Source: an uncultured Elusimicrobiales bacterium (GTDB taxonomy: Bacteria > Elusimicrobiota > Elusimicrobia > Elusimicrobiales > Elusimicrobiaceae). Taken from it: a DNA stretch of 10,226 nucleotides. The position numbers and the translations under genes are program-made. This document shows, in pieces, positions 1 through 6,270 of the stretch (positions within the stretch are counted from its first letter, which is position 1; each line of letters starts with the position of its first letter). The DNA lies in assembly GCA_944325235.1 (NCBI GenBank), contig CALUZE010000035.1, positions 1-10,226 on the forward strand, written 5' to 3'. Below the pieces are notes generated by a model. It searched no databases and was not told the DNA's origin. It saw only the letters and a program-made list of their open reading frames with translations.

Positions 1-511
1 CCGGGCCGGAACCGGACACCGCCGTCCCCGCGTCAAACAACGCTTCAGGCAGTTCCACATTTTTGCCTAAGCGCGCAAAAACGGCTTCCACTTCTTGGCG
101 CACCGGGGCCGAAACGTTCGCCCCAAACGCAAACAGCGTAACGCCTTCCCCCAACGCCAGCGGCGTGTTGGGCATAATGCGCACCACCGGCCAGCCGGGC
201 AAGGCCGCCTGCAATTTTTCCAGCGTCCAGCCCAAAGCCATACACACCACGGGTTTGGGAGTGGCTTGTTTCAATTCTTCCAGCACCTGCGGCACCACGC
301 CGGGTTTGACGGCAATTAAAATCACGTCCGCTTCCGCCGCGGTGCGGGCATTGTCCGTCCCGACGCAAATGCCGTACTGGCGGGCCACCCGCTCGGCAGA
401 CGCCTGCGAATGGACCGACGCGGCAATATCTTCTTTCGGCCAGCCGCTGTGAATTAAACCTTTAATTAAGGCGCCGCCCATTTCTCCGGCGCCGATAAAA
501 CCCAGTTTCAT
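1..511 (-). CDS. proC: Pyrroline-5-carboxylate reductase, N-terminal part (cut by window edge)
   Basis: ProC catalyses the last step of proline synthesis in the cytoplasm, reducing 1-pyrroline-5-carboxylate to proline with NAD(P)H. About 170 residues are visible. The protein opens with the dinucleotide-binding fold signature GFIGAGEMGGALIKGL (residues 4-19). It continues with IAVKPGVVPQVLEEL, typical of the family, then RIMPNTPLALGEGV, and reaches AVSGSGP at the window edge. The C-terminal helical dimerisation domain (roughly another 100 residues in the family) lies outside the window. The start ATG (511-509) overlaps the proA stop as ATGA, and a Shine-Dalgarno AGGAG lies at 519-523, seven bases upstream. 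It is the third gene of a proB-proA-proC run and almost certainly co-translated with proA. Identification is firm; only the right-hand end of the protein is unseen. Confidence 0.96.
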   Translation of the reverse strand, partial: MKLGFIGAGEMGGALIKGLIHSGWPKEDIAASVHSQASAERVARQYGICVGTDNARTAAEADVILIAVKPGVVPQVLEELKQATPKPVVCMALGWTLEKLQAALPGWPVVRIMPNTPLALGEGVTLFAFGANVSAPVRQEVEAVFARLGKNVELPEALFDAGTAVSGSGP

Positions 512-1812
512 TTGGTTGCTCCTATCTTTTTGTGCGTAAACGGTTTGGCGTTCGCGCCGACATAATCGGCCACGATTTGGCCGTTCCCGTACAACTTATA
601 TTTGTAAATGGTCAATCCTTCCAAACCCACCGGGCCGCGCGCGTGCGTTTTGCCGGTGCTGATGCCCACTTCGGCCCCGAAGCCGTAGCGGTAGCCGTCG
701 GCAAAGCGGGTGGAAGCATTGTGATAGACGCCGGCGGAGTCCACCAGGTCCATAAAAATTTGGGCTTCGTCGTGGTCGGCCGTCAAAATGCAATCGGTAT
801 GGTGCGAGCCGTAGCGGTTAATGTGGTCCACCGCGTCCAACACGTTTTTGACTTGTTTGACGGACAGTTTTTTCTCGCCGTATTCCGTGTGCCAATCCGT
901 CACCGGGCCGGACACCGGGGCCAGCGCGGCGATGTCTTCCCCGCCGAACAGTTCCACCCCGTTTTCACGCAAGCAGGCCAGCAGCGCTTTTTTGTTCTTC
1001 TCCGGCCAGCGTTCGTCCAGCAGCAGCGTTTCCACCGTGTTGCAGGCCGAAGGGTACTGCGTTTTGGCGTCCACGCACAGGCGGCAGGCCATTTGCAAAT
1101 CGGCCGACAGCGCCACATAAATATGGCATACGCCGTCCGCATGCCCCAGCACGGGGATTTTGGTGTTGGCCTTTACGTAGGCAATCAGCGCGTTGCCGCC
1201 GCGGGGGATGATTAAATCAAAGTATTTATCCAGGGCCAGCATTTTGGCCGATTCTTCGCGCGTATGAATCAGCTGCAGCGCGTCCGCGGGGTAACCGGGC
1301 ACCGAGGCCAAGGCCTGTTTGAGCGTGGCGGCCATAGCGTCGTTGGTGTGGAGCGCTTCGCGCCCGCCTTTTAACATTACGGCGTTGCCAGATTTGACCG
1401 CCAGCGCGGCAATCTGCGGCACCACATCGGGGCGGGCCTCAAAAATCACGCCAATCAGCCCAATCGGGCACGAAATTTTGTACAGGGTAAGCCCTTCGTC
1501 CAGCTCCGTAGCCGCCAGTACGCGGCCCACCGGATCCGGCAGTTCCACCAGTTCTTCCACGCCTTTGATGACGGTTTCCAATTTTTCGCGTGTCAGTTTC
1601 AAGCGCTCGTACAGCGCGGGTTTCATTTTGCCCGCGGCCACGGATTTTTTGGCTTCCTGCAAATCCAATTGGTTGGCGGCCAGAATTTCGTCCGCGTGCA
1701 CACGCATGGCGCACGCCATGGCGTTTAGGGCGCGGTCCTTGGTTTCGGGCGCCAGCGCGGCCAAAATGTAGGAAGCTTCTTTGGCCCGGGCGGCCATTTC
1801 CGATACGTTCAT
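508..1812 (-). CDS. proA: Glutamate-5-semialdehyde dehydrogenase (gamma-glutamyl phosphate reductase)
   Basis: ProA reduces gamma-glutamyl phosphate to glutamate-5-semialdehyde with NADPH, the second step of proline synthesis, and is expected to act with ProB. It has 434 residues, slightly longer than the roughly 417 usual for the family. Visible family signatures are CPIGLIGVIFEARPDV (115-130), KSGNAVMLKGGREA (140-153), IIPRGGNALI (201-210) and the catalytic loop YPSACNTVETLL, with the nucleophile probably Cys257. Near the C-terminus are HNASTRFADG and GFGAEVGISTGKTHARGPVGL, both classic ProA segments. The frame stays open 72 codons upstream into proB, but that extension is an out-of-frame reading of proB and shows no ProA similarity. 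The start at 1812 is preceded by a good ribosome site and begins with the usual ProA N-terminus. It lies 10 bases after proB and overlaps proC by four bases. Confidence 0.97.
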   Translation of the reverse strand: MNVSEMAARAKEASYILAALAPETKDRALNAMACAMRVHADEILAANQLDLQEAKKSVAAGKMKPALYERLKLTREKLETVIKGVEELVELPDPVGRVLAATELDEGLTLYKISCPIGLIGVIFEARPDVVPQIAALAVKSGNAVMLKGGREALHTNDAMAATLKQALASVPGYPADALQLIHTREESAKMLALDKYFDLIIPRGGNALIAYVKANTKIPVLGHADGVCHIYVALSADLQMACRLCVDAKTQYPSACNTVETLLLDERWPEKNKKALLACLRENGVELFGGEDIAALAPVSGPVTDWHTEYGEKKLSVKQVKNVLDAVDHINRYGSHHTDCILTADHDEAQIFMDLVDSAGVYHNASTRFADGYRYGFGAEVGISTGKTHARGPVGLEGLTIYKYKLYGNGQIVADYVGANAKPFTHKKIGATK

Positions 1813-1820
1813 ATGCAAAA

Positions 1821-1825
1821 CCTCA
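1821..1825 (-). promoter_or_regulatory. Ribosome binding site of proA
   Basis: On the minus strand TGAGG lies eight bases before the ATG at 1812. Its TGA is the proB stop codon, so the end of proB provides part of the proA Shine-Dalgarno site and translation is probably coupled. This site decides the proA start in favour of 1812 over the more upstream in-frame ATG at 2028. Confidence 0.75.
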
Positions 1826-2965
1826 CAGTAAGACGATGTTGTCGCGGTGGACGGCTTCGTCGTAGTTTTTATAACCGATTTTTTTGGCGATTTCTTCCGA
1901 GCGGCAGCCGGCAATTTTGCGGCATTCTTTGTCGGAATAGTTGGCGAGGCCACGGGCAAATTCCACGCCGTGTTCGTCCAGGATGGAAATCGCGTCGCCC
2001 GCTTCAAACTCGCCGCCGACGGCCACAATCCCCGCGGGCAAGAGAGAGGAGCCTTTTTCGCACACGGCTTTCTTGGCCCCTGCGTTGACCGTCACCCCGC
2101 CCGACACGTTCGTGGCGTAGGCCAGCCATAATTTTTTGCCGGGCAAATCTTCCACCGGCAGGAAAAGCGTTCCTTTAAAATCGGGCCCGAATACGGACGC
2201 CACCGCCCCCGGCCGTTTGCCGTAGGCAATCACCATCGCCGCACCCGAACGCGTGACGACTTTGGCGGCTTCCAGCTTGGTTTTCATACCGCCGCGCCCG
2301 CGGGAAGAAGCGCAAAAGCCCAAGGATTCAATTTCCGGCGTAACGCCTTTGACGACTTCAATGAGTTTGGCGTTTTTATCTTTGCGCGGGTCCCCGTTAT
2401 ACAGGCCTTCCACGTCGCTCATAATGCACAGCAGGTCTGCGTCCATTCCCGAGGCCACCAGCGCGGAAAGTTTGTCGTTGTCGCCAAAGCAAACTTTAAT
2501 TCCTTTTTCCTTGTAGCCGCGGATTTCGTTGGTGGATACGGTGTCGTTCTGGTTGATGACCGGGATGCAGCCCAGCTCCAGCAGGCGGTTTAAAGTATCG
2601 CGCAAACTTAAATAACGGCTGCGGTGGGCGAAGTCGTCCTCCGTCAGCAACACTTGCGCCGCCACCAGGCCCAACTGTTTAAAACCGTCTTCGTAAAATT
2701 TCATCAGGCTGATCTGCCCCACGGCCGCGCAGGCTTGTTTTAAAGACACCACGTCCGGCGCGCTCGTCAGCCCCAGGCGGCGTTTACCCATCCCCACGGC
2801 GCCGGAAGTAACCACCATAATTTCCTTCCCCTGTGCACGCAAGGCGGCAATGTCTTCCATAAACGAATACAACCGCGACAGCGCCAAATCCCCGCTGTCG
2901 GTGCTTAAAGCGTTGGTACCGAATTTAATGACAATGCGTTTTGCTTTTTTGATTAAGTCTTTCAT
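1823..2965 (-). CDS. proB: Glutamate 5-kinase with C-terminal PUA domain
   Basis: ProB phosphorylates glutamate at the gamma-carboxyl with ATP, the committed step of proline synthesis and in most bacteria the target of proline feedback inhibition. It has 380 residues. An amino-acid kinase domain spans about 1-260: IVIKFGTNAL (11-20, phosphate loop with the usual lysine), VVTSGAVGMGKRRLGL (51-66), PVINQNDTVS (135-144), FGDNDKLSALVASG (160-173) and SDVEGLYNGDP (183-193). GRGGMKTKLEAAKV (223-236) follows, where GTGGM is more usual. A PUA domain follows at about 275-355, ending in GLANYSDKECRKIAG. The start at 2965 was chosen because the kinase homology begins there; the 37 codons upstream translate the terminator and the tail of the nuclease gene. 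A GGGGA Shine-Dalgarno candidate (2970-2974) lies four bases away. It heads proBAC and lies just after a terminator-like hairpin. Confidence 0.97.
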   Translation of the reverse strand: MKDLIKKAKRIVIKFGTNALSTDSGDLALSRLYSFMEDIAALRAQGKEIMVVTSGAVGMGKRRLGLTSAPDVVSLKQACAAVGQISLMKFYEDGFKQLGLVAAQVLLTEDDFAHRSRYLSLRDTLNRLLELGCIPVINQNDTVSTNEIRGYKEKGIKVCFGDNDKLSALVASGMDADLLCIMSDVEGLYNGDPRKDKNAKLIEVVKGVTPEIESLGFCASSRGRGGMKTKLEAAKVVTRSGAAMVIAYGKRPGAVASVFGPDFKGTLFLPVEDLPGKKLWLAYATNVSGGVTVNAGAKKAVCEKGSSLLPAGIVAVGGEFEAGDAISILDEHGVEFARGLANYSDKECRKIAGCRSEEIAKKIGYKNYDEAVHRDNIVLL

Positions 2966-2974
2966 TTTGTCCCC

Positions 2975-3003
2975 AAAAAATAAACCCGCCCCGAAAGGCG
3001 GGG
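2975..3003 (-). terminator. Intrinsic terminator between the nuclease gene and proB
   Basis: Read on the minus strand, CCCGCCT and GGGCGGG (top-strand 2985-3002) pair into a seven-base stem (one U-G pair) closed by a UUCG tetraloop, followed directly by TTTATTTTTT. This is a textbook rho-independent terminator, ten bases after the nuclease stop codon. Unusually, the U tract abuts the proB Shine-Dalgarno sequence and the proB ATG is only nine bases beyond it, so the hairpin may act as an attenuator for proBAC rather than a plain operon end. Confidence 0.8.
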
Positions 3004-3012
3004 ATGTTAAAT

Positions 3013-3753
3013 TTAAACCGGTTCTTCCTGCGGCGGCTTGACCGACGAATGTTCGCAGCGCGTGTTGAACGGGCACGCGGCGCAGTGTTCCAGGTTCGGC
3101 TCAAAATCGTTTACTTCTATTTTCTTGCCGATTTCAATAAACGTGTTCAAAATTTTCTTTTCGTCAAACGCTTCAAACGGCGCGCTCATTTTTTGGTTGA
3201 ACGCCACAAAATAAAACGTGGCGATCCCCTTTTGCATATTCCACGCGCGGCGCGCGCCCACGGCGTAAATGCCCAGCTGCAGGGAATCCGTCACCGGCAA
3301 AGACAAATCCACATCGGTGCCCGTTTTGTAATCAATCACTTCCCAGGAGCCGTCGGGATGTTTATCAATGCGGTCAATTTTTCCGCGCAGCGTCCACTGC
3401 CCTTCCTGGAAGATAAATTCGCGTTCCGTGCTGTCCACCGTGGTTTTGCGTTCGTACTCGGCCTGGGCGTAGGTTTCCAGCATTTTTTTGCCTTTTAAAT
3501 ACCACTCCATCTGTTCGCCCGCGTTGGCGTATCCCGCCCCCAGCCAGCAATCGTCGTAATAAGATAATAGTTCAGACGGGTCGTTGGAATTGCGGTGGTA
3601 TTCTTCCAGCGCGCGGTGAATGGATACCCCCAGCGAAGACGCCGGCACCAAGCCTTCCCGTTTGCCTTCCATATATTTATATTTGTACAGCACCGGGCAT
3701 TCCAGGTAGGTTTTGATTTTGGAATAATTCAGTTCGTATACGTCGCTATACAT
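3013..3753 (-). CDS. RecB/Cas4-like PD-(D/E)XK nuclease with probable Fe-S cysteines
   Basis: This is a 246-residue single-domain protein of the PD-(D/E)XK superfamily, in the RecB/AddB/Cas4 C-terminal nuclease branch; the substrate is presumably DNA. The N-terminus has YSKIKTYLECPVLYKYKY (10-27), the family's conserved helix with a Cys-Pro. GVSIHRALEEY (42-52) supplies the conserved histidine. GKIDRID (124-130) and EVIDYKTG (138-145) give probable metal ligands Asp127 and Asp141 with Lys143; QLGIYA follows at 159-164. Cys19 together with Cys224, Cys227 and Cys233 matches the layout that holds a 4Fe-4S cluster in Cas4 and AddB. There is no helicase domain and no CRISPR locus nearby. The gene overlaps rsmD by eight bases and ends at a terminator. 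The start at 3753 fits both homology and ribosome site; the longer open frame upstream is only a shadow of rsmD. Class is certain, biological role unknown. Confidence 0.88.
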   Translation of the reverse strand: MYSDVYELNYSKIKTYLECPVLYKYKYMEGKREGLVPASSLGVSIHRALEEYHRNSNDPSELLSYYDDCWLGAGYANAGEQMEWYLKGKKMLETYAQAEYERKTTVDSTEREFIFQEGQWTLRGKIDRIDKHPDGSWEVIDYKTGTDVDLSLPVTDSLQLGIYAVGARRAWNMQKGIATFYFVAFNQKMSAPFEAFDEKKILNTFIEIGKKIEVNDFEPNLEHCAACPFNTRCEHSSVKPPQEEPV

Positions 3754-4348
3754 GGGCGTCCTCTTGGGGCGGTTGAACGGCGCGCAGAAAATGCACCAGC
3801 GTATCGCCGTATTTTTCCACGCGGTAAATTTCCAATTCGGCGGGCACTTCAAATTCTTCCGTTTTGTGGGTTTGCAGCACGATAATGCCGCCGGGCGCCA
3901 ACAGCCGCGCCGCGGCCACATTGGCCAACGCCGGCTGCGAAAAGGCCAACATCTTATTGTTGATGTCACGGTAGGGCGGGCCCATAAAAATAATGTCGTA
4001 GCCCTCGTTGTCACTGTACGGAAGCAGCCAATCCAGGGGTTTTAACACATCGCCGCGGAGCACTTTGGCGCGCTCGGAAAAGCCCAGGTGGGCCAAGTTG
4101 CGGTGAATGTTTTTAATGCAGGCGGGTTCTTTGTCCACCATCACGGTGCGGTGCGCCCCGCGGGAGATGGCCTCCAGCGACACGTTGCCCGTCCCGGCGA
4201 ACAAATCCAGCATCATCGCGCCCGTAATGCGCGGGCGCAGAATGTCAAACAACGACTGTTTAATCCGGTCCGAAATCGGCTTTACGGGCAGATTTTTGGA
4301 AACGGAGAATATCTTCCGCCCGCGGGCGGTTCCGGCTATAATACGCAT
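3746..4348 (-). CDS. rsmD: 16S rRNA (guanine966-N2)-methyltransferase RsmD
   Basis: RsmD uses S-adenosylmethionine to methylate N2 of G966 (E. coli numbering) in 16S rRNA during small-subunit assembly. The 200-residue length is typical. The N-terminus MRIIAGTARGRKI is diagnostic, followed by PISDRIKQSLFDIL (24-37), equivalent to the family's RPTxDRVRExLFNxL. The SAM-binding motif LDLFAGTGNVSLEAISRGA spans 47-65, and VMVDKE (69-74) supplies the acidic ribose contact. APGGIIVLQTHK (151-162) is the late Rossmann strand. Motif IV, normally DPPY or DPPF, reads GPPY here (123-126), which removes the usual acidic residue of the active site. The gene starts seven bases after the response regulator stop, with AAGGA (4353-4357) overlapping that stop, and overlaps the nuclease gene by eight bases. 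The family call is firm; activity is less certain because of motif IV. Confidence 0.93.
   Translation of the reverse strand: MRIIAGTARGRKIFSVSKNLPVKPISDRIKQSLFDILRPRITGAMMLDLFAGTGNVSLEAISRGAHRTVMVDKEPACIKNIHRNLAHLGFSERAKVLRGDVLKPLDWLLPYSDNEGYDIIFMGPPYRDINNKMLAFSQPALANVAAARLLAPGGIIVLQTHKTEEFEVPAELEIYRVEKYGDTLVHFLRAVQPPQEDAHV
3759..3764 (-). promoter_or_regulatory. Ribosome binding site of the PD-(D/E)XK nuclease gene
   Basis: AGAGGA on the minus strand lies five bases before the ATG at 3753, inside the last codons of rsmD. It supports the start at 3753 rather than the in-frame ATG at 4014 and implies translational coupling to rsmD. Confidence 0.7.
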
Positions 4349-4355
4349 AAGTTCC

Positions 4356-5009
4356 TTATAACTGGGCGATGCCTTCTTTGATGGCGTAGCGCACCAGCTC
4401 GGCCTGTTTGTGAATGCCGAGTTTTTTCATAATATTGTTGCGATGCACGTGAATGGTGTTCAGCGACAAATTGAACGATTTGGCAATTTGCTTGCTGCTG
4501 TATCCTTCGGCAATGAGCTGCAGGACTTCTTTTTCCTTGGGGGTGAGCCCCGTCACGTCGCGCTTGCGCGAAGACGTCTTGCCCAGGAAACCCTGCACAA
4601 TGTACTTGGATACCTTGCTGCACAAATAAAACCGTCCGGCGGCCACTTCTTCAATGGCGTCTACAATTTCGTCGGCGGTGGACACTTTTACGATAAATCC
4701 TTTGGCGCCGGCCTTCAGGGATTTTTCCACCGATACGCGGTCGTCGTACATACTCAGCATAACCACCTTGGCTTCGGGGTTGCGTTTGACGATGCGCTCC
4801 ACGGCTTCTATCCCGTTTAGCACCGGCATGGAAATATCCACCACATATACGTCTACGTCCGCGGCGTGTTTTTGGGCGTATTCCACCAAGTCTTTCCCGT
4901 TGGAAATTTCGGCCACGATTTCCATATTTTTGCCTAACTTTTCCAACACGGCCCGCACGCCGTTGCGCACGATGGCGTGGTCGTCAGCTAATACGACTTT
5001 CTTTGTCAT
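4356..5009 (-). CDS. NarL/LuxR-family two-component response regulator
   Basis: This is a DNA-binding response regulator of 217 residues, presumably phosphorylated by the kinase encoded just upstream. The receiver domain (about 3-122) has the acidic pair Asp9-Asp10 in VVLADDHAIVRNG, the phosphoacceptor Asp58 in VYVVDISMPVLNG, Ser86 in VVMLSMYDD as the switch residue, and Lys108. The C-terminal LuxR-type helix-turn-helix (about 153-211) begins LTPKEKEVLQLIAEGYSSKQ and continues with NTIHVHRNNIMKKLGIHKQAEL. An in-frame ATG ten codons upstream (5039) would extend the protein into the kinase gene. The start at 5009 is preferred because the receiver fold begins there and a GGGGGA ribosome site lies at 5015-5020, five bases away. 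The start overlaps the kinase stop as ATGA. The target promoters cannot be read from this window. Confidence 0.95.
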   Translation of the reverse strand: MTKKVVLADDHAIVRNGVRAVLEKLGKNMEIVAEISNGKDLVEYAQKHAADVDVYVVDISMPVLNGIEAVERIVKRNPEAKVVMLSMYDDRVSVEKSLKAGAKGFIVKVSTADEIVDAIEEVAAGRFYLCSKVSKYIVQGFLGKTSSRKRDVTGLTPKEKEVLQLIAEGYSSKQIAKSFNLSLNTIHVHRNNIMKKLGIHKQAELVRYAIKEGIAQL

Positions 5010-6154
5010 TCTTGTCCCCCATATGCGACGCACGGGCACACGACCTCTATGCGGGTGCCTTTGCCCGGTTCGCTTTTAATGGAAATATGTCCGCCCAACA
5101 GGTGCACGCTGTCTTTCATGGCCAGCAGCCCCACTTTGCGGATAGAGCGTTGCTTAATTTGCTTAAATCCGATGCCGTCGTCCTGCACGACCAGGCGGAT
5201 TTCGTCCTCCTGGCGGCGCAGCAGCACGTATATGTTTTTGGCGCGTGCGTGCTTGACGATGTTGTTTAACGCTTCCTGCACAATACGGTAAAGCAAAATT
5301 TTCACGCTGTCGGAGATACCGTTCTCGCCGGCGGTTGCGTCGTAATCAAACGTGTACGGAATGTGCACGTACCCGCTGATGTTATCCAGCAATTCCCGGA
5401 TAGAACCGCCCAAGGCGCCGTCGTTTTCCAGGCTGGGCGGACGGAGCGAAACAACAATATTTTTTACGCGTTCAATACTGTCTTTAATCTGCGCGTCCAG
5501 CTTGGCGATGTCTTCCAGGGCCTGTTTGCGGTCGCCTTCTTTCACGCTGGCTTTTACCAGGCTTAAAAGCGCCGTCAAAATAACGGCCGTGGAACCGATT
5601 TCATCGTGCAACGCTTTAGAAATTTCTCTTTTTTCCGTTTCGCGGGCGGCCAGCAAAATCTGCGAAAACGTCCGCGGCGGGGTTCCTTCCCGAAGCATAT
5701 CCCCGCCCCGGTACGCGCCGCCCCAATGGGTGATGTCGCGCGTGAGCGAGAGGACACTTTCCACCTCGGCGTGTTCCCCGCGCAGCGGGATGAGGGTCGT
5801 TTGGTAAAAATAATGTTTGTCGGCCTTTTCCAGCCCCCATTCATAGTGCTGGATTTGGCCGGCCAAGGCTTGCTTAAAAGCCCGTTGGTGCACGGAGCTG
5901 CCTTCCTGCAAGTCGTCGGGCGTAATGCGGCCCGAAAGATTGCTGAAAACAGCCGCCTGGCGGGTGTGCGCGTCTATCATCGCCACCACGTCGTAGCCTT
6001 CCACTCCGTGTTTTTTAATAGACTCCACATCCTGCAGCTTTAGCCCGGCGGGAGCATCCTCCCCCGGCTGCGGAACGGAGCCCGGTTTGCATTGAGGACT
6101 GGAGAAAACGCAACAACGTTCTTTCTCTTTTTGGGAAATTCGTTTTTTAGTCAT
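5006..6154 (-). CDS. Soluble PAS-containing sensor histidine kinase (HisKA_3 type)
   Basis: This is a 382-residue kinase of the NarX/DegS-like class that usually partners NarL-type regulators, such as the one encoded next. I see no transmembrane segment or signal peptide, so it is probably cytoplasmic. Residues about 53-143 look like a PAS sensor domain, ending in VLSLTRDIT. The HisKA_3 dimerisation helix has ETEKREISKALHDEIG with phosphoacceptor His183, and the helix continues to VVSLRPPSLE (234-243). The ATPase domain has the N box YRIVQEALNNIVKHA (289-303), the G1 box DDGIGF (325-330), GLLAMKDSV (342-350) and GKGTRIEV (364-371). The N-terminal tail is basic and has Cys14, Cys15 and Cys22; CPC lies near the C-terminus (373-375). 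The start ATG at 6154 has AGAGG about eight bases upstream. It is the first gene of the minus-strand run and overlaps the regulator by four bases. The signal is unknown. Confidence 0.94.
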   Translation of the reverse strand: MTKKRISQKEKERCCVFSSPQCKPGSVPQPGEDAPAGLKLQDVESIKKHGVEGYDVVAMIDAHTRQAAVFSNLSGRITPDDLQEGSSVHQRAFKQALAGQIQHYEWGLEKADKHYFYQTTLIPLRGEHAEVESVLSLTRDITHWGGAYRGGDMLREGTPPRTFSQILLAARETEKREISKALHDEIGSTAVILTALLSLVKASVKEGDRKQALEDIAKLDAQIKDSIERVKNIVVSLRPPSLENDGALGGSIRELLDNISGYVHIPYTFDYDATAGENGISDSVKILLYRIVQEALNNIVKHARAKNIYVLLRRQEDEIRLVVQDDGIGFKQIKQRSIRKVGLLAMKDSVHLLGGHISIKSEPGKGTRIEVVCPCVAYGGQE

Positions 6155-6187
6155 AAGCGGCCTCTAATACACCTTATTTATTATTCT

Positions 6188-6216
6188 ACAATAGTTTCGC
6201 CCTTTTTTACTACCAA
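6188..6216 (-). promoter_or_regulatory. Candidate sigma70-type promoter for the kinase-regulator-rsmD-nuclease run
   Basis: On the minus strand TTGGTA (top 6211-6216) and TATTGT (top 6188-6193) are separated by 17 bases, each matching four of six consensus bases. This would start transcription near 6181 and give a leader of roughly 26 bases before the kinase ATG. The match is modest; an alternative -10, TAGAAT (top 6183-6188), has no matching -35 at normal spacing. Confidence 0.35.
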
Positions 6217-6233
6217 CGCACCCTATATACAAA

Positions 6234-6244
6234 CGGTTAAACCG
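6234..6244. repeat. Short perfect inverted repeat CGGTTAAACCG in the divergent promoter region
   Basis: Two five-base arms (CGGTT and AACCG) flank a central A. The repeat sits just upstream of the extended -10 of the penicillin-binding protein gene, where a -35 element or an operator would lie. It could be a regulator half-site pair, but a match of this length can occur by chance. Confidence 0.3.
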
Positions 6245-6253
6245 GGGCTTTTT

Positions 6254-6262
6254 TGATATAAT
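6254..6262 (+). promoter_or_regulatory. Extended -10 promoter of the class A PBP gene
   Basis: TGATATAAT is a perfect extended -10 (TGn plus consensus TATAAT). No good -35 is visible at 16-18 bases upstream, as is common for extended -10 promoters. The -10 ends only eight bases before the ATG at 6271, so the predicted start of transcription (6269-6271) falls at or next to the start codon, leaving no room for a Shine-Dalgarno site. Confidence 0.6.
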
Positions 6263-6270
6263 TTAAATGT

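Noticed and set aside
532..1215. 227-codon open frame antisense to proA
   Set aside because: Low-complexity Val, Gly, Arg and His composition and no ribosome site; the opposite strand carries the conserved ProA catalytic region.
1813..2028. 72-codon upstream extension of proA
   Set aside because: It reads proB out of frame, shows no ProA similarity, and a good ribosome site precedes the internal ATG at 1812.
3013..3753. The nuclease as evidence of a CRISPR-Cas or defence locus
   Set aside because: No repeat-spacer array or other cas or defence gene is in the window, and all neighbours are housekeeping genes.
3754..4014. 87-codon upstream extension of the nuclease gene
   Set aside because: It is rsmD read out of frame, Trp- and Arg-rich; the nuclease homology and an AGAGGA site begin at the ATG at 3753.
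5010..5039. Ten-codon upstream extension of the response regulator
   Set aside because: The receiver fold begins at the ATG at 5009, which has a GGGGGA site five bases upstream; the upstream ATG would need a longer overlap with the kinase gene.
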